Source: an uncultured Helicobacter sp.
GTDB lineage: Bacteria; Campylobacterota; Campylobacteria; Campylobacterales; Helicobacteraceae
Length of the DNA stretch: 64,000 nt
Assembly: GCF_910577135.1 (NCBI RefSeq)
Contig: NZ_CAJTLL010000006.1
Location: 58,095 to 122,094, forward strand
Reading direction: 5' to 3'
The translations under genes were made by a program, and so were the position numbers. Within the stretch, counting starts at the first letter, position 1; each line of letters begins with the position of its first letter. Below are positions 45,198 to 55,136 of the stretch, piece after piece. The notes under the pieces are model-generated. The model saw only the letters and a list, made by a program, of their open reading frames with translations, did not search any database and had not been told where the DNA came from.

Positions 45198-45557
45198 TCA
45201 CCCCCCCCCCAGCATTTCTTTTGTTGGTTTCACCCCTAATCCTATGTTACAACTCCAATCACCAATAATAACTTTATAGCCAAAAGCGCTCAAATACTTC
45301 ACATATTTTATTTCGTCATATGTAAGATATCTTGGCATTACCCCGGGCTCTGCATAAAAGCAAAGTCTCGCACATTCTGTGTATTCTGCTTTTTGAGCGG
45401 TGGGTAGCTTTGAGAGGCATTCTTTTGCATTGGCATAATCTTTTGTCAAATCTACACTTGGATTATCCATATCGAAGACAGATTTATATTGTAATGGCTG
45501 GTGTTTTGTGATATTGGGCAGTTTTTGAAAGAGACTTTTTGCTTTTTTAGTTTCCAT
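45198..45557 (-). CDS. Putative phase-variable gene of unknown function ending in a G10 tract
   Basis: 119 codons in this copy, ending at a TGA directly after ten G (GGG GGG GGG then G+TGA in frame as GGG-TGA). With one more G the frame would run on through MRFFVQNCSNKINEELFRNL to a stop at 45085 (157 aa). With one fewer it stops after about 11 codons. The ATG at 45557 has no strong ribosome-binding site. Four or more Cys are present. I do not recognise the family. Flanking pseudogenes suggest a decaying locus, so it may be inactive anyway. Confidence 0.5.
   Translation of the reverse strand: METKKAKSLFQKLPNITKHQPLQYKSVFDMDNPSVDLTKDYANAKECLSKLPTAQKAEYTECARLCFYAEPGVMPRYLTYDEIKYVKYLSAFGYKVIIGDWSCNIGLGVKPTKEMLGGG
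45201..45210 (-). repeat. Poly-G(10) tract in a coding region (C10 on plus strand)
   Basis: Ten consecutive C on the plus strand at the 3' end of the frame above. Homopolymers of this length are rare in this AT-rich window and slip during replication. Confidence 0.8.
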
Positions 45558-45559
45558 TT

Positions 45560-46204
45560 ACTCAAATCTGTCCTAAAGTCTTTCAGTCTTGCAAAAAGTT
45601 TACTTATATCATTGATTTTGCGTGTAGCCTATTGTTCTATACCGCTAAAATTTCCCATTTTTATCATATAAAGGATAGAGCTATGGAGGGCAGATTCTAT
45701 ACTCTTACCTTTTGTAATAGTTCCTAAAGCTTCCTTTAGCTTCTTCTTTTTCGAGTTGCTTCACTGCTATAATCTTTAAACCCTTGAGCGTTATAATTTG
45801 CCCTTATAACTTGCAAAAATGCTGCTTGAATGCCTTCTCCAATTTCTTTGCTGCTTTGAGAATCTAGCCTTAGCCGCAAATCTTTTTCACTCATTAGCTT
45901 CTCTAAAAGTGTGCAGATTTTGGCTAAAAAACCAAGCAATGGCTTTCAAACTACCTTTGAAAGCCATTGCTATCGCACTCAGCCGTAGAAATGCCTGTTG
46001 CACTTTCATATTCTAATGCATACTTTTTGTAATCAGCATTCATTGTCATTCCACAAGAGGATTCATTGAGATATTCAAGTGCAGCTTTGATTTATTTTTT
46101 GGCATTTTGACATTGGCTTTAAAATAAGTGGTGATGGTTTCCTCATCGATATTCTTTTGTGTTATGAGGGATTTAAGTACCTGTGCATCTTGTTTTTCAT
46201 TTTA
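45560..46204 (-). pseudogene. Decayed gene(s), several frameshifted fragments
   Basis: On the minus strand coding-like stretches change frame: KSLITQKNIDEETITTYFKA, then (+1) IKAALEYLNESSCGMTMNAD, then RLRLDSQSSKEIGEGIQAAF, then LKEALGTITKGKSIESALHS and, after a TAG, KINDISKLFARLKDFRTDL. Each lacks a start and a ribosome-binding site. No family was recognised. They read as one or two genes broken by indels. Confidence 0.5.
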
Positions 46205-46402
46205 AGCCTTAAATAGTATAAGCAAATTTTTTGTGCAATACTGATGAAGATTTACTTCATACCAAATTAAAATATGATTAAATATTATCAATAATGAAAT
46301 TTTAGTCTTACCTCAATACCAAAAAAACATAAAGAGCAATATTATTGTCCTTATTAAAAGGATATAAAAATATATAAAAAGAGCGAAAAATAGGCAAATA
46401 AC

Positions 46403-46432
46403 TTGACTTATTTTTATAATTTTGTCTATAAT
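46403..46432 (+). promoter_or_regulatory. S10 operon promoter
   Basis: TTGACT (46403-46408), 18-bp spacer, TATAAT (46427-46432): the most consensus-like promoter in the window, suited to the ribosomal protein cluster. The rpsJ ATG is 64 bp after the -10. Confidence 0.75.
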
Positions 46433-46445
46433 CACGCGCTAAAAA

Positions 46446-46469
46446 CATCAAAAAATTTTATTTTTGATG
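46446..46469 (+). promoter_or_regulatory. Leader hairpin before rpsJ
   Basis: CATCAAAAA and TTTTTGATG form a 9-bp stem with a 6-nt loop right after the predicted transcription start. AT-rich, so only moderately stable; it may aid leader stability or feedback by a ribosomal protein. Confidence 0.4.
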
Positions 46470-46495
46470 AGTTCTTTAATAGTGAAGGAAAAAAT

Positions 46496-46807
46496 ATGGA
46501 AAGAATACGACTTAGGCTAAAAGCTTACGATCATAGGGTTCTTGATAGGTCGGTTGCGTCTATTATAGAAGCAGTGAAAAGGACAGGTTCGGAGATAAGG
46601 GGTCCCGTACCACTTCCTACGAAAAAGAAGCGATATACCGTTTTACGCTCGCCTCATATTAATAAAGATTCACGAGAGCAGTTTGAAATCAGGGTGCATC
46701 ATCGTATCATTGATATTATCTCTGCTACCCCTGATACCGTAGATAGCCTTATGAAGCTTGATTTAGCACCAGAGGTAGATGTCGAAGTAATGTCTATGAG
46801 TAAGTAA
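46496..46807 (+). CDS. rpsJ: 30S ribosomal protein S10
   Basis: 103 aa from the ATG at 46496 ([19 protein letters not shown]), after GAAGGA; an upstream in-frame extension is unrelated to S10. Contains [19 protein letters not shown] and [15 protein letters not shown]. First gene of the S10 cluster; also the NusE factor in antitermination. Confidence 0.98.
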   Translation: MERIRLRLKAYDHRVLDRSVASIIEAVKRTGSEIRGPVPLPTKKKRYTVLRSPHINKDSREQFEIRVHHRIIDIISATPDTVDSLMKLDLAPEVDVEVMSMSK

Positions 46808-46825
46808 GAATGTGAGGTTTAGGAT

Positions 46826-47404
46826 ATGGAATTTATAGTTGAAAAAATTGGTATGAGCCGCACAATAGGTACAAAGAGTGAGGCAGTAACGTTGCTTCGT
46901 GTATTTGGCGCAAAGGTGTGCGAGCTTTATGATAATGGCAAGGCACTTGTGGCTTATCCGCAAGGCAAAAGATTCAATAAAGCCATTGCAGGGCAGCAAA
47001 AGAAATATAGCCTAAGCAAAGAGTTTAATCAGTTTGCTACATTGAAAGTGAATAATAAAGAGGTTGGCGATATTGATGTGAGCGTTTTGGAGAGTGCAAA
47101 ACGAGTGAAAGTGAGCTTTAAGACAAAGGGTCGGGGCTTTAGCGGTGCGATGAAAAGATGGAATTTTCAAGGCGGTCCAGGCGCACATGGGAGCAGATTT
47201 CATAGACGTTTAGGTTCTATTGGGAATCGTGAGTGGCCCGGGCGCGTTCAGCCGGGTAAAAAAATGGCAGGACATTATGGAAATGAGCTTGTGAGTGCAA
47301 AAAATGATATCTTTTCATTTGACAAAGAAAGTGCTATTTTGGTGCTTAAGGGTTCAGTAGCTGGACATAATGGCGCATTTGGCAGAATAGAAATCATAAA
47401 GTAA
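46826..47404 (+). CDS. rplC: 50S ribosomal protein L3
   Basis: 192 aa; [20 protein letters not shown] at the start is a short epsilonproteobacterial-type N-terminus. The central loop has [20 protein letters not shown] and [10 protein letters not shown], the part that reaches the peptidyl transferase centre. 18 bp after rpsJ. Confidence 0.98.
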   Translation: MEFIVEKIGMSRTIGTKSEAVTLLRVFGAKVCELYDNGKALVAYPQGKRFNKAIAGQQKKYSLSKEFNQFATLKVNNKEVGDIDVSVLESAKRVKVSFKTKGRGFSGAMKRWNFQGGPGAHGSRFHRRLGSIGNREWPGRVQPGKKMAGHYGNELVSAKNDIFSFDKESAILVLKGSVAGHNGAFGRIEIIK

Positions 47405-47415
47405 GGTAAGGCAGT

Positions 47416-48039
47416 ATGAGTAAAGCGATTGTATTAGATAAAAAGTTCGCACAAAGTGGTGAGCTTGCATTACCAGAGAGATATTCACAAATCAAAGAGC
47501 ATAATTTGTATTTGTATGTGAAGTCTTATCTTGCCTCATTGAGGGCGAATAATGCGTGTGCAAAAAAGCGAGGCGAAGTAAGCGGTGGCGGTAAAAAGCC
47601 TTGGAATCAAAAAGGTGGCGGTCGTGCACGTGCAGGGAGTATCACTTCTCCTGTGTTTGTGGGTGGAGGCGTTTCACACGGTCCTAATAATGATAGAAAC
47701 TATCAGCTTAAAGTCAATAAGAAACAAAAGCGATTAGCGCTTGAATGTGCCTTGTATCAAAAGGCGCAGGAGGGTGCACTCTTTGTGGTGGATTCTCTTA
47801 ATATCTCAAGTAGTAAGACAAAAGAAGCGTATGCGATGTTTAAGGCGTTAAATAAAAGAAATGCCTTATTTGTTACACAATTAAGCGATGAGCCTACATT
47901 TTTGGCTTTTAGAAATTTGCAGCATTGTTATTTAGCCGATACAAATGAGCTAAATGCGTATCTGGTGGCTACATTCCGCTCTATTGTGATTGAAAAAGCC
48001 GTGTTTGATGAAATTATCGCAGAAAAGAAAGGGGAATAA
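47416..48039 (+). CDS. rplD: 50S ribosomal protein L4
   Basis: 207 aa. Contains the exit-tunnel loop [20 protein letters not shown] and [20 protein letters not shown]. Binds 23S rRNA; in some bacteria it also represses its own operon. 1 bp before rplW. Confidence 0.98.
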   Translation: MSKAIVLDKKFAQSGELALPERYSQIKEHNLYLYVKSYLASLRANNACAKKRGEVSGGGKKPWNQKGGGRARAGSITSPVFVGGGVSHGPNNDRNYQLKVNKKQKRLALECALYQKAQEGALFVVDSLNISSSKTKEAYAMFKALNKRNALFVTQLSDEPTFLAFRNLQHCYLADTNELNAYLVATFRSIVIEKAVFDEIIAEKKGE

Positions 48040-48040
48040 A

Positions 48041-48322
48041 ATGGCAGATATTACAGATATTAAGTCAATCCTCTATACAGAAAAATCTCTCTCTTTACAA
48101 GAAAGCGGAGTGCTTGTAGTGCAGACAGCCACACACGTAAGTAAGAATCAGCTTAAAGAGATTTTCAAAGAGTATTTTGGCATTACACCTTTAAGAATCA
48201 ATTCTTTGCGTCAAGAGGGCAAAGTGAAGCGATTTAGAGGCAGAATCGGACAGAGGGCGTCATTTAAGAAATTTTATGTGAAGATTCCAGAGGGCGCAAA
48301 ACTTGATGCGCTATCAGTGTAA
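48041..48322 (+). CDS. rplW: 50S ribosomal protein L23
   Basis: 93 aa from the ATG at 48041 ([18 protein letters not shown]), which follows AAAGGGGAA; a longer frame overlapping rplD is rejected. Lies at the tunnel exit, where signal recognition particle and trigger factor dock. Conserved [16 protein letters not shown]. Confidence 0.97.
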   Translation: MADITDIKSILYTEKSLSLQESGVLVVQTATHVSKNQLKEIFKEYFGITPLRINSLRQEGKVKRFRGRIGQRASFKKFYVKIPEGAKLDALSV

Positions 48323-48331
48323 GGAGTGAAT

Positions 48332-49159
48332 ATGGCAGTTAAAACGTATAAGCCTTATACCCCAAGTCGCAGATTTATGAGCAATCTAAGCTCAAGCGAT
48401 ATTACAGGCAAGGCAAGTGTAAGGAGTTTACTTGTTAAGCTACCTGTGAGTGCGGGGAGAAATAATAATGGGCGCATTACAAGTCGTCATAAAGAGGGCG
48501 GGGCAAAAAAGCTATATAGAATCATTGATTTTAAACGCAATAAATTCAATGTGCAAGGCAAAGTAACAGCCATAGAGTATGACCCATATAGAAATTGTCG
48601 TATTGCACTTATCTATTATATCGATGGTGAAAAGCGATATATTATCCAGCCAAGTGGATTAAAAGTAGGCGATATAGTGTTCTCTGCAGAATCTGGGCTT
48701 GATATTAAGACAGGTTTTGCAATGAAGCTTAAAAGCATACCGATTGGGACAATCGTGCATAATATAGAGATGCACCCCGGCGCAGGTGGGCAGCTCGCTA
48801 GAAGCGCGGGAGCAAGTGCACAGATTATGGGACGTGAGGGTAAATATATTATCCTTAGAATGCCAAGTGGCGAGATGAGATATATTTTAGAGGAATGTAT
48901 GGCAACTATTGGCGTTGTGGGTAACGAGGACTTTACAAATATTTCTATTGGTAAGGCAGGGCGCAATCGCCATCGTGGTATTCGCCCACAAACACGTGGT
49001 AGCGCGATGAACCCTGTGGATCATCCACACGGCGGTGGTGAGGGCAAAACAGGCTCGAGCGGACATCCTGTATCTCCGTGGGGAACACCAGCAAAAGGTT
49101 TTAAAACTCGTAAGAAAAAAGCGAGTGATAGATTGATTATCTCAAGAAAGAAAAAATAA
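48332..49159 (+). CDS. rplB: 50S ribosomal protein L2
   Basis: 275 aa from the ATG at 48332 ([15 protein letters not shown]). Blocks [38 protein letters not shown], and the catalytic-centre loop [15 protein letters not shown]. 9 bp after rplW, 11 bp before rpsS. Confidence 0.98.
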   Translation: MAVKTYKPYTPSRRFMSNLSSSDITGKASVRSLLVKLPVSAGRNNNGRITSRHKEGGAKKLYRIIDFKRNKFNVQGKVTAIEYDPYRNCRIALIYYIDGEKRYIIQPSGLKVGDIVFSAESGLDIKTGFAMKLKSIPIGTIVHNIEMHPGAGGQLARSAGASAQIMGREGKYIILRMPSGEMRYILEECMATIGVVGNEDFTNISIGKAGRNRHRGIRPQTRGSAMNPVDHPHGGGEGKTGSSGHPVSPWGTPAKGFKTRKKKASDRLIISRKKK

Positions 49160-49170
49160 GGTAGGAAACT

Positions 49171-49452
49171 ATGGCAAGATCAATTAAAAAGGGTCCATTT
49201 GTAGATGATTATCTCATCAAAAAAGTTGAGAAAGCAAAAGCAGGTAAGGATAATAAACCTATCAAAACGTGGTCTAGACGCAGCACGATTTTACCCGATA
49301 TGATAGGGCTTACATTTAATGTGCATAATGGTAGGGCGTTTGTGCCAGTGTATATTACTGAAAATCACGTAGGTTATAAGCTCGGTGAGTTTGCCCCTAC
49401 ACGCACCTTTAAAGGACACAAGGGAAGTGTCCAAAAGAAAATTGGTAAGTAA
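49171..49452 (+). CDS. rpsS: 30S ribosomal protein S19
   Basis: 93 aa. [36 protein letters not shown] and [14 protein letters not shown] are typical. Contacts S13 in the 30S head. Confidence 0.98.
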   Translation: MARSIKKGPFVDDYLIKKVEKAKAGKDNKPIKTWSRRSTILPDMIGLTFNVHNGRAFVPVYITENHVGYKLGEFAPTRTFKGHKGSVQKKIGK

Positions 49453-49461
49453 GGGGATAAG

Positions 49462-50031
49462 ATGAGTAAGGCATTATTAAGATACGTTCGATTATCTCCA
49501 ACAAAGACGCGACTTATCGCAAGAGAAGTGCAGGGTATGAATGCTGAAGTGGCAATTGCGAGTTTAGAATTTACACCCAATAAGGCTGCAAAGGTAATTT
49601 CAAAGGTTATTGCTTCAGCAGTGGCAAATGGTGGCTATGACGCACAAGATGTCATTATTACCTCTTGTCGTGTAGATGCTGGTCCTGTGCTAAGACGTTT
49701 TACACCACGTGCAAAAGGGAGAGCTACTCCTATCCGTAAACCAACATCACATATTTTAGTAGAAGTGGACACACAAAAATCACAAAAAGCTCTAGATTCT
49801 AAAGCTACTAAGGCAAAAGATGTGAAGCCAAAAGTAAGCCAAACACAGCAAGAGCAAGAAAAAGTAGCTACACAAGAAAAAACCCAATCAAAAGCAGCTA
49901 CAAAGGCTAAAACTACTACTAAAAGCACCAAGAGCAACACAGAATCTAAGGTAGTAAAAACAGAGGCAAGCAAAGCAAGTGGAGAGAAAAAAACAACGAT
50001 AAAGAAAAAAACTGAAGGTGAGGAAAAATAA
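49462..50031 (+). CDS. rplV: 50S ribosomal protein L22 with long C-terminal tail
   Basis: 189 aa. Residues 1-105 are an ordinary L22 ([40 protein letters not shown]). From about 105 to the end is an 80-residue Lys/Ala/Thr/Gln/Ser-rich low-complexity tail ([16 protein letters not shown]). L22 is normally 110-140 aa. The tail probably lies on the ribosome surface. It is 3 bp before rpsC. Confidence 0.96.
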   Translation: MSKALLRYVRLSPTKTRLIAREVQGMNAEVAIASLEFTPNKAAKVISKVIASAVANGGYDAQDVIITSCRVDAGPVLRRFTPRAKGRATPIRKPTSHILVEVDTQKSQKALDSKATKAKDVKPKVSQTQQEQEKVATQEKTQSKAATKAKTTTKSTKSNTESKVVKTEASKASGEKKTTIKKKTEGEEK

Positions 50032-50033
50032 CA

Positions 50034-50744
50034 ATGGGTCAAAAAGTTAATCCAATAGGTTTAAGATTAGGTATCAATCGTAATTGGTCTTCTCGATGGT
50101 TTTCAGTTTCACAAACGACACCTTCAAATATCTTAGAAGATCATAAGATTCGTAAATTTCTCAAACGCGAGATGTATTATGCAGGAGTGAGTGAGATTAT
50201 TATCGAACGTGCAGCAAATAAGATTCGTATAACCGTTGTTGCTTCTCGTCCGGGACTTATTATTGGTAAAAAGGGCGTGGATATTGATAAACACAAAGAA
50301 GCATTGAAAAAGATTTTGCATAAAGAAGTGTTTATTAATATCAAAGAGGCTAAACGTCCCCAAGCTAACGCGCAACTCGCAGCGGAAAATATCGCTACAC
50401 AGCTTGAAAAACGTGTGGCTTTTAGACGTGCTATGAAAAAGGTTATGCAAGCAGCGATGAAAGCAGGAGCTAAGGGTATTAAAGTCAAGGTTTCTGGTCG
50501 TCTAGCAGGGGCTGAAATGGCAAGGACAGAATGGTATATGGAAGGACGTGTGCCTTTACATACACTTCGTGCTAAGATTGATTATGGCTTTGCCGAAGCG
50601 ATGACAACTTATGGAATCATTGGCGTGAAGGTATGGATTTTCAAAGGTGAAGTATTGCATAAAGGTATTTTGCCTGAAAAAAAAGAAGAGGGAAAGAGCG
50701 GCGATAAAGAGGCGCGTTCTAAATCACGAAGAGGGAGGCAATAA
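50034..50744 (+). CDS. rpsC: 30S ribosomal protein S3
   Basis: 236 aa. [20 protein letters not shown] at the start, KH domain with [15 protein letters not shown], and the C-terminal domain [16 protein letters not shown] basic tail ([12 protein letters not shown]) ends the protein. 2 bp before rplP. Confidence 0.98.
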   Translation: MGQKVNPIGLRLGINRNWSSRWFSVSQTTPSNILEDHKIRKFLKREMYYAGVSEIIIERAANKIRITVVASRPGLIIGKKGVDIDKHKEALKKILHKEVFINIKEAKRPQANAQLAAENIATQLEKRVAFRRAMKKVMQAAMKAGAKGIKVKVSGRLAGAEMARTEWYMEGRVPLHTLRAKIDYGFAEAMTTYGIIGVKVWIFKGEVLHKGILPEKKEEGKSGDKEARSKSRRGRQ

Positions 50745-50746
50745 TT

Positions 50747-51172
50747 ATGTTAATGCCAAAAAGAACAAAATATAGAAAGCAGATGAAAGGACGCAATAGG
50801 GGTAAGTCTTTCCGAGGTGCAAGTTTAGCTTTCGGCGATATTGGGATTAAAGCATTAGAGCACGGGCGTATAGATTCACGTCAAATAGAATCTGCTCGTA
50901 TTGCGATGACAAGACATATCAAAAGAGCAGGGAAGGTGTGGATACGCGTTTTCCCTGATAAACCACTCACGGCAAAGCCCCTTGAAACAAGAATGGGTAA
51001 GGGTAAAGGTGGTGTGGAAAAATGGGTGATGAATATCAAGCCCGGTCGCATTATTTATGAAATGGCAGGGATTGAAGAATCTTTAGCGCGAGAGGCATTA
51101 GCCTTAGCTCAAAGTAAGCTCCCTTTTAAAACCAAAATCATAAACAGCGAGAGTGAAAATGAAATTTATTGA
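50747..51172 (+). CDS. rplP: 50S ribosomal protein L16
   Basis: 141 aa starting [19 protein letters not shown], as in H. pylori. Conserved [20 protein letters not shown] block ([16 protein letters not shown]) and [19 protein letters not shown]. Overlaps rpmC by 14 bp. Confidence 0.98.
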   Translation: MLMPKRTKYRKQMKGRNRGKSFRGASLAFGDIGIKALEHGRIDSRQIESARIAMTRHIKRAGKVWIRVFPDKPLTAKPLETRMGKGKGGVEKWVMNIKPGRIIYEMAGIEESLAREALALAQSKLPFKTKIINSESENEIY

Positions 51173-51347
51173 ATTGAAAGATAAGGACGTTGCAGAATTG
51201 CAAAAAATGTTGAAAGAGAAAAAGTCGTTGCTTTTTGAAAAAAGATTGCAACTCAAAACAATGCAGCTTACCAATCCAAGTGAAATTAAAACGATTCGCA
51301 AGGATATTGCAAGAATTAATACAGCTTTAAGTGCGAAAAAGGATTGA
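51159..51347 (+). CDS. rpmC: 50S ribosomal protein L29
   Basis: 62 aa from the ATG at 51159 ([18 protein letters not shown]); a GTG two codons earlier is less likely. Two-helix protein, with [16 protein letters not shown] in the second helix. Overlaps the end of rplP; the rpsQ frame starts 2 bp after its stop codon. Confidence 0.95.
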   Translation: MKFIELKDKDVAELQKMLKEKKSLLFEKRLQLKTMQLTNPSEIKTIRKDIARINTALSAKKD

Positions 51348-51349
51348 GT

Positions 51350-51616
51350 ATGAGTGAAAAACAAGCACATAAGAGGGTGATTCAGGGCAAGGTTATCAGC
51401 CGAGCAGGGAATAAGAGTGTAGTGATTTTAGTAGAACGCAAAGTGGTGCATACAAAGTATCGTAAAATCGTTAAACGTTTCAAAAAATATACTATCCACG
51501 ATGAGAATCATAGTGCCAAAATTGGCGATGTGATTAGTGCGATTGAATGTAAGCCAATCTCTAAAACAAAGGCTTTTAGATTCAAAGAAATTATTACCGC
51601 AGGAGTAGAGCTATGA
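51350..51616 (+). CDS. rpsQ: 30S ribosomal protein S17
   Basis: 88 aa from the ATG at 51350 ([15 protein letters not shown]). Contains [17 protein letters not shown] and the typical [13 protein letters not shown]. Overlaps rplN by 4 bp. Confidence 0.97.
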   Translation: MSEKQAHKRVIQGKVISRAGNKSVVILVERKVVHTKYRKIVKRFKKYTIHDENHSAKIGDVISAIECKPISKTKAFRFKEIITAGVEL

Positions 51617-51981
51617 TACAAAGTTTTACAAGATTGAATGTCGCAGACAATAGCGGTGCGAAAGAGATTATGTGTATTAAGATTTTGGGCGGTAGCCATA
51701 GACGATATGCACGTGTAGGCGATGTGATAGTCGCTTCTGTGAAAAAGGCTATCCCAAATGGGAAAGTCAAAAAAGGGCAAGTTGTCAAGGCAGTAGTAGT
51801 AAGAAGTAAAAAAGAAATCCATCGCGATAATGGTTCTTTGGTACGCTTTGATGATAATGCGGCGGTGATTCTTGATGCTAAAAGAGAGCCTATTGGCACG
51901 AGAATCTTTGGACCAGTAAGTAGAGAAGTGCGATACGCTAATTTTATGAAAATAGTATCGTTAGCTCCGGAGGTGTTATAG
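51613..51981 (+). CDS. rplN: 50S ribosomal protein L14
   Basis: 122 aa, canonical. [39 protein letters not shown] and [11 protein letters not shown] are diagnostic. Shares 1 nt with the start of rplX. Confidence 0.98.
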   Translation: MIQSFTRLNVADNSGAKEIMCIKILGGSHRRYARVGDVIVASVKKAIPNGKVKKGQVVKAVVVRSKKEIHRDNGSLVRFDDNAAVILDAKREPIGTRIFGPVSREVRYANFMKIVSLAPEVL

Positions 51982-52217
51982 TGGCAAAGTTTAAGATAAA
52001 AAAAGGTGATTTGGTGCTTGTTATCGCAGGTGATGATAAGGGCAAAAAGGCAAAGGTTTTGCAAGTGTTGCCTAAAAAAGCACAAGTGATTGTTGAGGGC
52101 TGTAAAATCGTAAAAAAGGCAATCAAGGCAAATGATAAGAATCCTAAAGGCGGATTTTTAACCAAAGAAATGCCAATGAGTATTTCAAATGTAAAAAAAG
52201 TGGAAGGAGATAATTGA
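51981..52217 (+). CDS. rplX: 50S ribosomal protein L24
   Basis: 78 aa with a GTG start at 51981. KOW motif at the N-terminus ([20 protein letters not shown]). Overlaps rplN by 1 nt and rplE by 1 nt. Confidence 0.96.
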   Translation: MAKFKIKKGDLVLVIAGDDKGKKAKVLQVLPKKAQVIVEGCKIVKKAIKANDKNPKGGFLTKEMPMSISNVKKVEGDN

Positions 52218-52762
52218 TGTTTGCATTAAGAGAAAAATACAAAAATGAGATTATCTCCCAACTTAAAAGTGAGCTAAATATCAGCAATCCTATGCTATTG
52301 CCAAAGCTTGAAAAGATTATCATTAGCGTTGGAGCAGGAGATTATGCAAAAGATTCTAAGGTAATGCAAAATATCGCTGATACGATTTCGCTCATCGCAG
52401 GGCAAAAGGCGGTCATTACATTAGCAAAGAAATCTGTTGCAGGATTCAAAATGCGTGAGGGTATGCCTATGGGTGTGAAAGTTACACTTCGTGGCAAAAT
52501 GATGTATAACTTTTTAGAAAAGCTCATTGTTATTGCTTTGCCTCGTGTGAAAGATTTTAGAGGTGTGAAACGTAACGGCTTTGATGGTAGAGGTAATTAT
52601 AGCTTTGGCTTGAATGAGCAGTTAATGTTCCCCGAGGTCGTATATGATGATATTATGGTAACTCATGGTATGAATATTACATTTGTAACTTCCACTAATA
52701 GTGATAAAGAGGCGTTTAAGTTGCTTGAGCTTCTTGGTATGCCTTTTGCGAAAGGACGATAA
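52217..52762 (+). CDS. rplE: 50S ribosomal protein L5
   Basis: 181 aa from the ATG at 52217 ([16 protein letters not shown]). Binds 5S rRNA. Blocks [40 protein letters not shown] and FPEVVYDDI. One bp before rpsZ. Confidence 0.98.
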   Translation: MFALREKYKNEIISQLKSELNISNPMLLPKLEKIIISVGAGDYAKDSKVMQNIADTISLIAGQKAVITLAKKSVAGFKMREGMPMGVKVTLRGKMMYNFLEKLIVIALPRVKDFRGVKRNGFDGRGNYSFGLNEQLMFPEVVYDDIMVTHGMNITFVTSTNSDKEAFKLLELLGMPFAKGR

Positions 52763-52763
52763 A

Positions 52764-52949
52764 ATGGCGAAAAAATCAATTATTGCAAAGGCAAAAAGAA
52801 AGGCAAAATTTAGTGCGCGAGCCTATACAAGATGTCAAGTGTGTGGCAGACCTCATTCTGTATATCGCGATTTTGGATTATGTAGAGTGTGTTTGCGGAA
52901 AATGGGTAATGAGGGCTTGATACCCGGATTGCGTAAAGCAAGTTGGTAA
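52764..52949 (+). CDS. rpsN: 30S ribosomal protein S14, zinc type
   Basis: 61 aa from the ATG at 52764; the longer frame overlapping rplE is rejected. Zinc ribbon [20 protein letters not shown] is intact, so this is the short C+ type used by epsilonproteobacteria and Gram-positives, not the 101-aa enterobacterial type. Confidence 0.97.
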   Translation: MAKKSIIAKAKRKAKFSARAYTRCQVCGRPHSVYRDFGLCRVCLRKMGNEGLIPGLRKASW

Positions 52950-52958
52950 GGAGAAAGT

Positions 52959-53354
52959 ATGGTAAATGATATTATTGCAGATTCTTTGACGAGGATTCGT
53001 AATGCTTCTATGAGGAGACTAGAGGTTACGACATTGTATTATGCTAAGATTGTCGTATCAGTCCTAGAAGTGTTTAAGACGAAGGGTTTTATCAAGGATT
53101 ATAAGGTAAACGATAAAGATGGTAAGCAATCCATTATGGTGCAGCTTGCTTATGATGAGCGTGGGAGAAGTGCTATTAATGAAATTAAACGCATCAGTAA
53201 GCCCGGTCGCCGTGTGTATAAGGGACATAATGAGCTAAAACGTTTTAAAAATGGCTATGGCACGATAGTGGTAAGCACAAGTAAAGGTGTGATTGCCAAT
53301 GATGAAGCTTATCGTGCAAATGTTGGTGGCGAAGCACTTTGTAGTATATGGTAG
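52959..53354 (+). CDS. rpsH: 30S ribosomal protein S8
   Basis: 131 aa. [18 protein letters not shown] start, [15 protein letters not shown] middle, and [13 protein letters not shown] near the end. Binds 16S rRNA h21; in E. coli represses the spc operon. Confidence 0.98.
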   Translation: MVNDIIADSLTRIRNASMRRLEVTTLYYAKIVVSVLEVFKTKGFIKDYKVNDKDGKQSIMVQLAYDERGRSAINEIKRISKPGRRVYKGHNELKRFKNGYGTIVVSTSKGVIANDEAYRANVGGEALCSIW

Positions 53355-53363
53355 GAGAAAGAT

Positions 53364-53900
53364 ATGTCAAGAGTTGGTAAAAAGCCTATTAGTATTCCAA
53401 AAGGCGTAGAGGTATCCGTGCAAGGAAGCAAGATTCTATTTAAGGGCACAAAAGAGCAAAAAGAGCTAGAGACGTATGGACGCGTGCAAATCGCACTAAA
53501 CGATGGGGCTTTGAGCTTTAGCTGTATAGATTCTCAAGCGCAATCTCGTGCATATTGGGGGACATATCGTGCATTAGCAAATAATATTATTATCGGTTTG
53601 TCTCAAGGATTCACAAAAGTGCTTGAAATCAATGGTGTGGGCTATAAGGCAAATATTAGCGGAAAGAATCTTGAAATGGCATTGGGATTCTCTCATCCAG
53701 TGATTTATCCTATCCCTGCAGGTATTGAAATGAGCGTGGATAAGAATACGATTACTATTAAAGGTGCTGATAAGCAGCAAGTAGGGCAGATTGCGGCTGA
53801 AATTCGCGAGTTTAGACCACCAGAGCCTTATAAGGGCAAGGGGATTAAATACAGCGATGAGACCATCATTCGCAAAGCCGGCAAAACTTCTAAAAAATAA
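53364..53900 (+). CDS. rplF: 50S ribosomal protein L6
   Basis: 178 aa. [38 protein letters not shown] and the C-terminal [15 protein letters not shown] are typical. Confidence 0.98.
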   Translation: MSRVGKKPISIPKGVEVSVQGSKILFKGTKEQKELETYGRVQIALNDGALSFSCIDSQAQSRAYWGTYRALANNIIIGLSQGFTKVLEINGVGYKANISGKNLEMALGFSHPVIYPIPAGIEMSVDKNTITIKGADKQQVGQIAAEIREFRPPEPYKGKGIKYSDETIIRKAGKTSKK

Positions 53901-53913
53901 CTAGGGGTAAGAT

Positions 53914-54270
53914 ATGACAGAGAAAGTATTAAAGCAAAAGCAGCTTCTTAGGACAAAAAGAAAGCTACGCACAAGAGGCAGAATCTATGGCATAGCGAAT
54001 AAGCCACGTATCAGTGTATTTAGGTCTAATAAATATTTTTACGCACAGGCTATTAATGATGAGTTGGGTGTAACACTTGCTTGTATTGATGGCAAAAAGC
54101 TTAAACTAGGTAACAATAAAGAAGATGTGAAAAAAATTGCTAATGAGTTTGCTGCCGCATTAAAGAAGGCTAAGATTGCAGAGGCGGTATTTGATAGAAA
54201 TGGATACCTCTATCACGGCGTTGTAGCGGCATTTGCCGATACTTTGCGCGAAAATGGCATAAAGTTATAA
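53914..54270 (+). CDS. rplR: 50S ribosomal protein L18
   Basis: 118 aa. Basic N-terminus ([20 protein letters not shown]), then [15 protein letters not shown] and [20 protein letters not shown]. Binds 5S rRNA. Confidence 0.98.
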   Translation: MTEKVLKQKQLLRTKRKLRTRGRIYGIANKPRISVFRSNKYFYAQAINDELGVTLACIDGKKLKLGNNKEDVKKIANEFAAALKKAKIAEAVFDRNGYLYHGVVAAFADTLRENGIKL

Positions 54271-54283
54271 TCAAAGGACGTTT

Positions 54284-54724
54284 ATGGAAATCAATAGAGA
54301 AGAATTTAGCGAAGTGGTTGTGAATATCGGTAGGGTTACAAAGGTTGTTAAAGGCGGACGTAGATTCCGTTTCAATGCGCTTGTGGTAGTAGGCAATAAA
54401 AATGGGCTTGTGGGCTTTGGGCTTGGCAAGGCAAAAGAAGTGCCAGATGCGATTAAAAAGGCTATTGATGATGCATTTAAAAATATCATTAAAGTAAATA
54501 TCAAAGGGACAACCATAGCCCACGATATTGAGCATAAATATAATGCAAGTAAGATTCTCTTAAAACCTGCTAGCGAGGGGACGGGCGTTATCGCGGGTGG
54601 TTCTACTCGCCCAGTGATAGAACTTGCAGGGATTAAAGATATTTTGACTAAATCACTCGGGTCTAATAATCCCTATAACGTCGTTCGTGCAACTTTTGAC
54701 GCACTTGCACGTATTAAGGCTTAA
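54284..54724 (+). CDS. rpsE: 30S ribosomal protein S5
   Basis: 146 aa. [40 protein letters not shown], and [17 protein letters not shown]. Normally rpmD (L30) follows; here rplO comes directly after 10 bp. Confidence 0.98.
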   Translation: MEINREEFSEVVVNIGRVTKVVKGGRRFRFNALVVVGNKNGLVGFGLGKAKEVPDAIKKAIDDAFKNIIKVNIKGTTIAHDIEHKYNASKILLKPASEGTGVIAGGSTRPVIELAGIKDILTKSLGSNNPYNVVRATFDALARIKA

Positions 54725-54734
54725 GGAGTAGGCT

Positions 54735-55136
54735 ATGTTAGAAAAGATTAAACCAGCAAAAGGCAGCACAAAAGATATTAAACGTGTAGGTAGAGGACAG
54801 GGCAGCGGAATGGGCAAAACTTCTACGCGTGGTGGAAAGGGACAGACTGCTCGTAGCGGCTATAAGGCAAAGAGAGGTTTTGAGGGCGGACAGCAACCAC
54901 TTCAAAGACGTTTGCCTAAAGTGGGCTTTACTTCACGTGTTATTAAACCCGTTGTTATTAATGTGGATAAGGCAAAGGTTTTTGATACATTCACAGAAAT
55001 TAATATGGAAATATTACGAGCACATTTTAGTATTCCTAAAGGCGCGACAAAAGTAAAGCTCATTGGCAAAAAAGCCAAAGCTTTAGCTGCTAAAACCAAA
55101 GATACTTGCATTACAACAAGCGGAAATAAAGAATGA
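54735..55136 (+). CDS. rplO: 50S ribosomal protein L15
   Basis: 133 aa. [20 protein letters not shown] and [20 protein letters not shown] are the glycine-rich L15 N-terminus. Overlaps secY by 4 bp (ATGA). Confidence 0.98.
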   Translation: MLEKIKPAKGSTKDIKRVGRGQGSGMGKTSTRGGKGQTARSGYKAKRGFEGGQQPLQRRLPKVGFTSRVIKPVVINVDKAKVFDTFTEINMEILRAHFSIPKGATKVKLIGKKAKALAAKTKDTCITTSGNKE

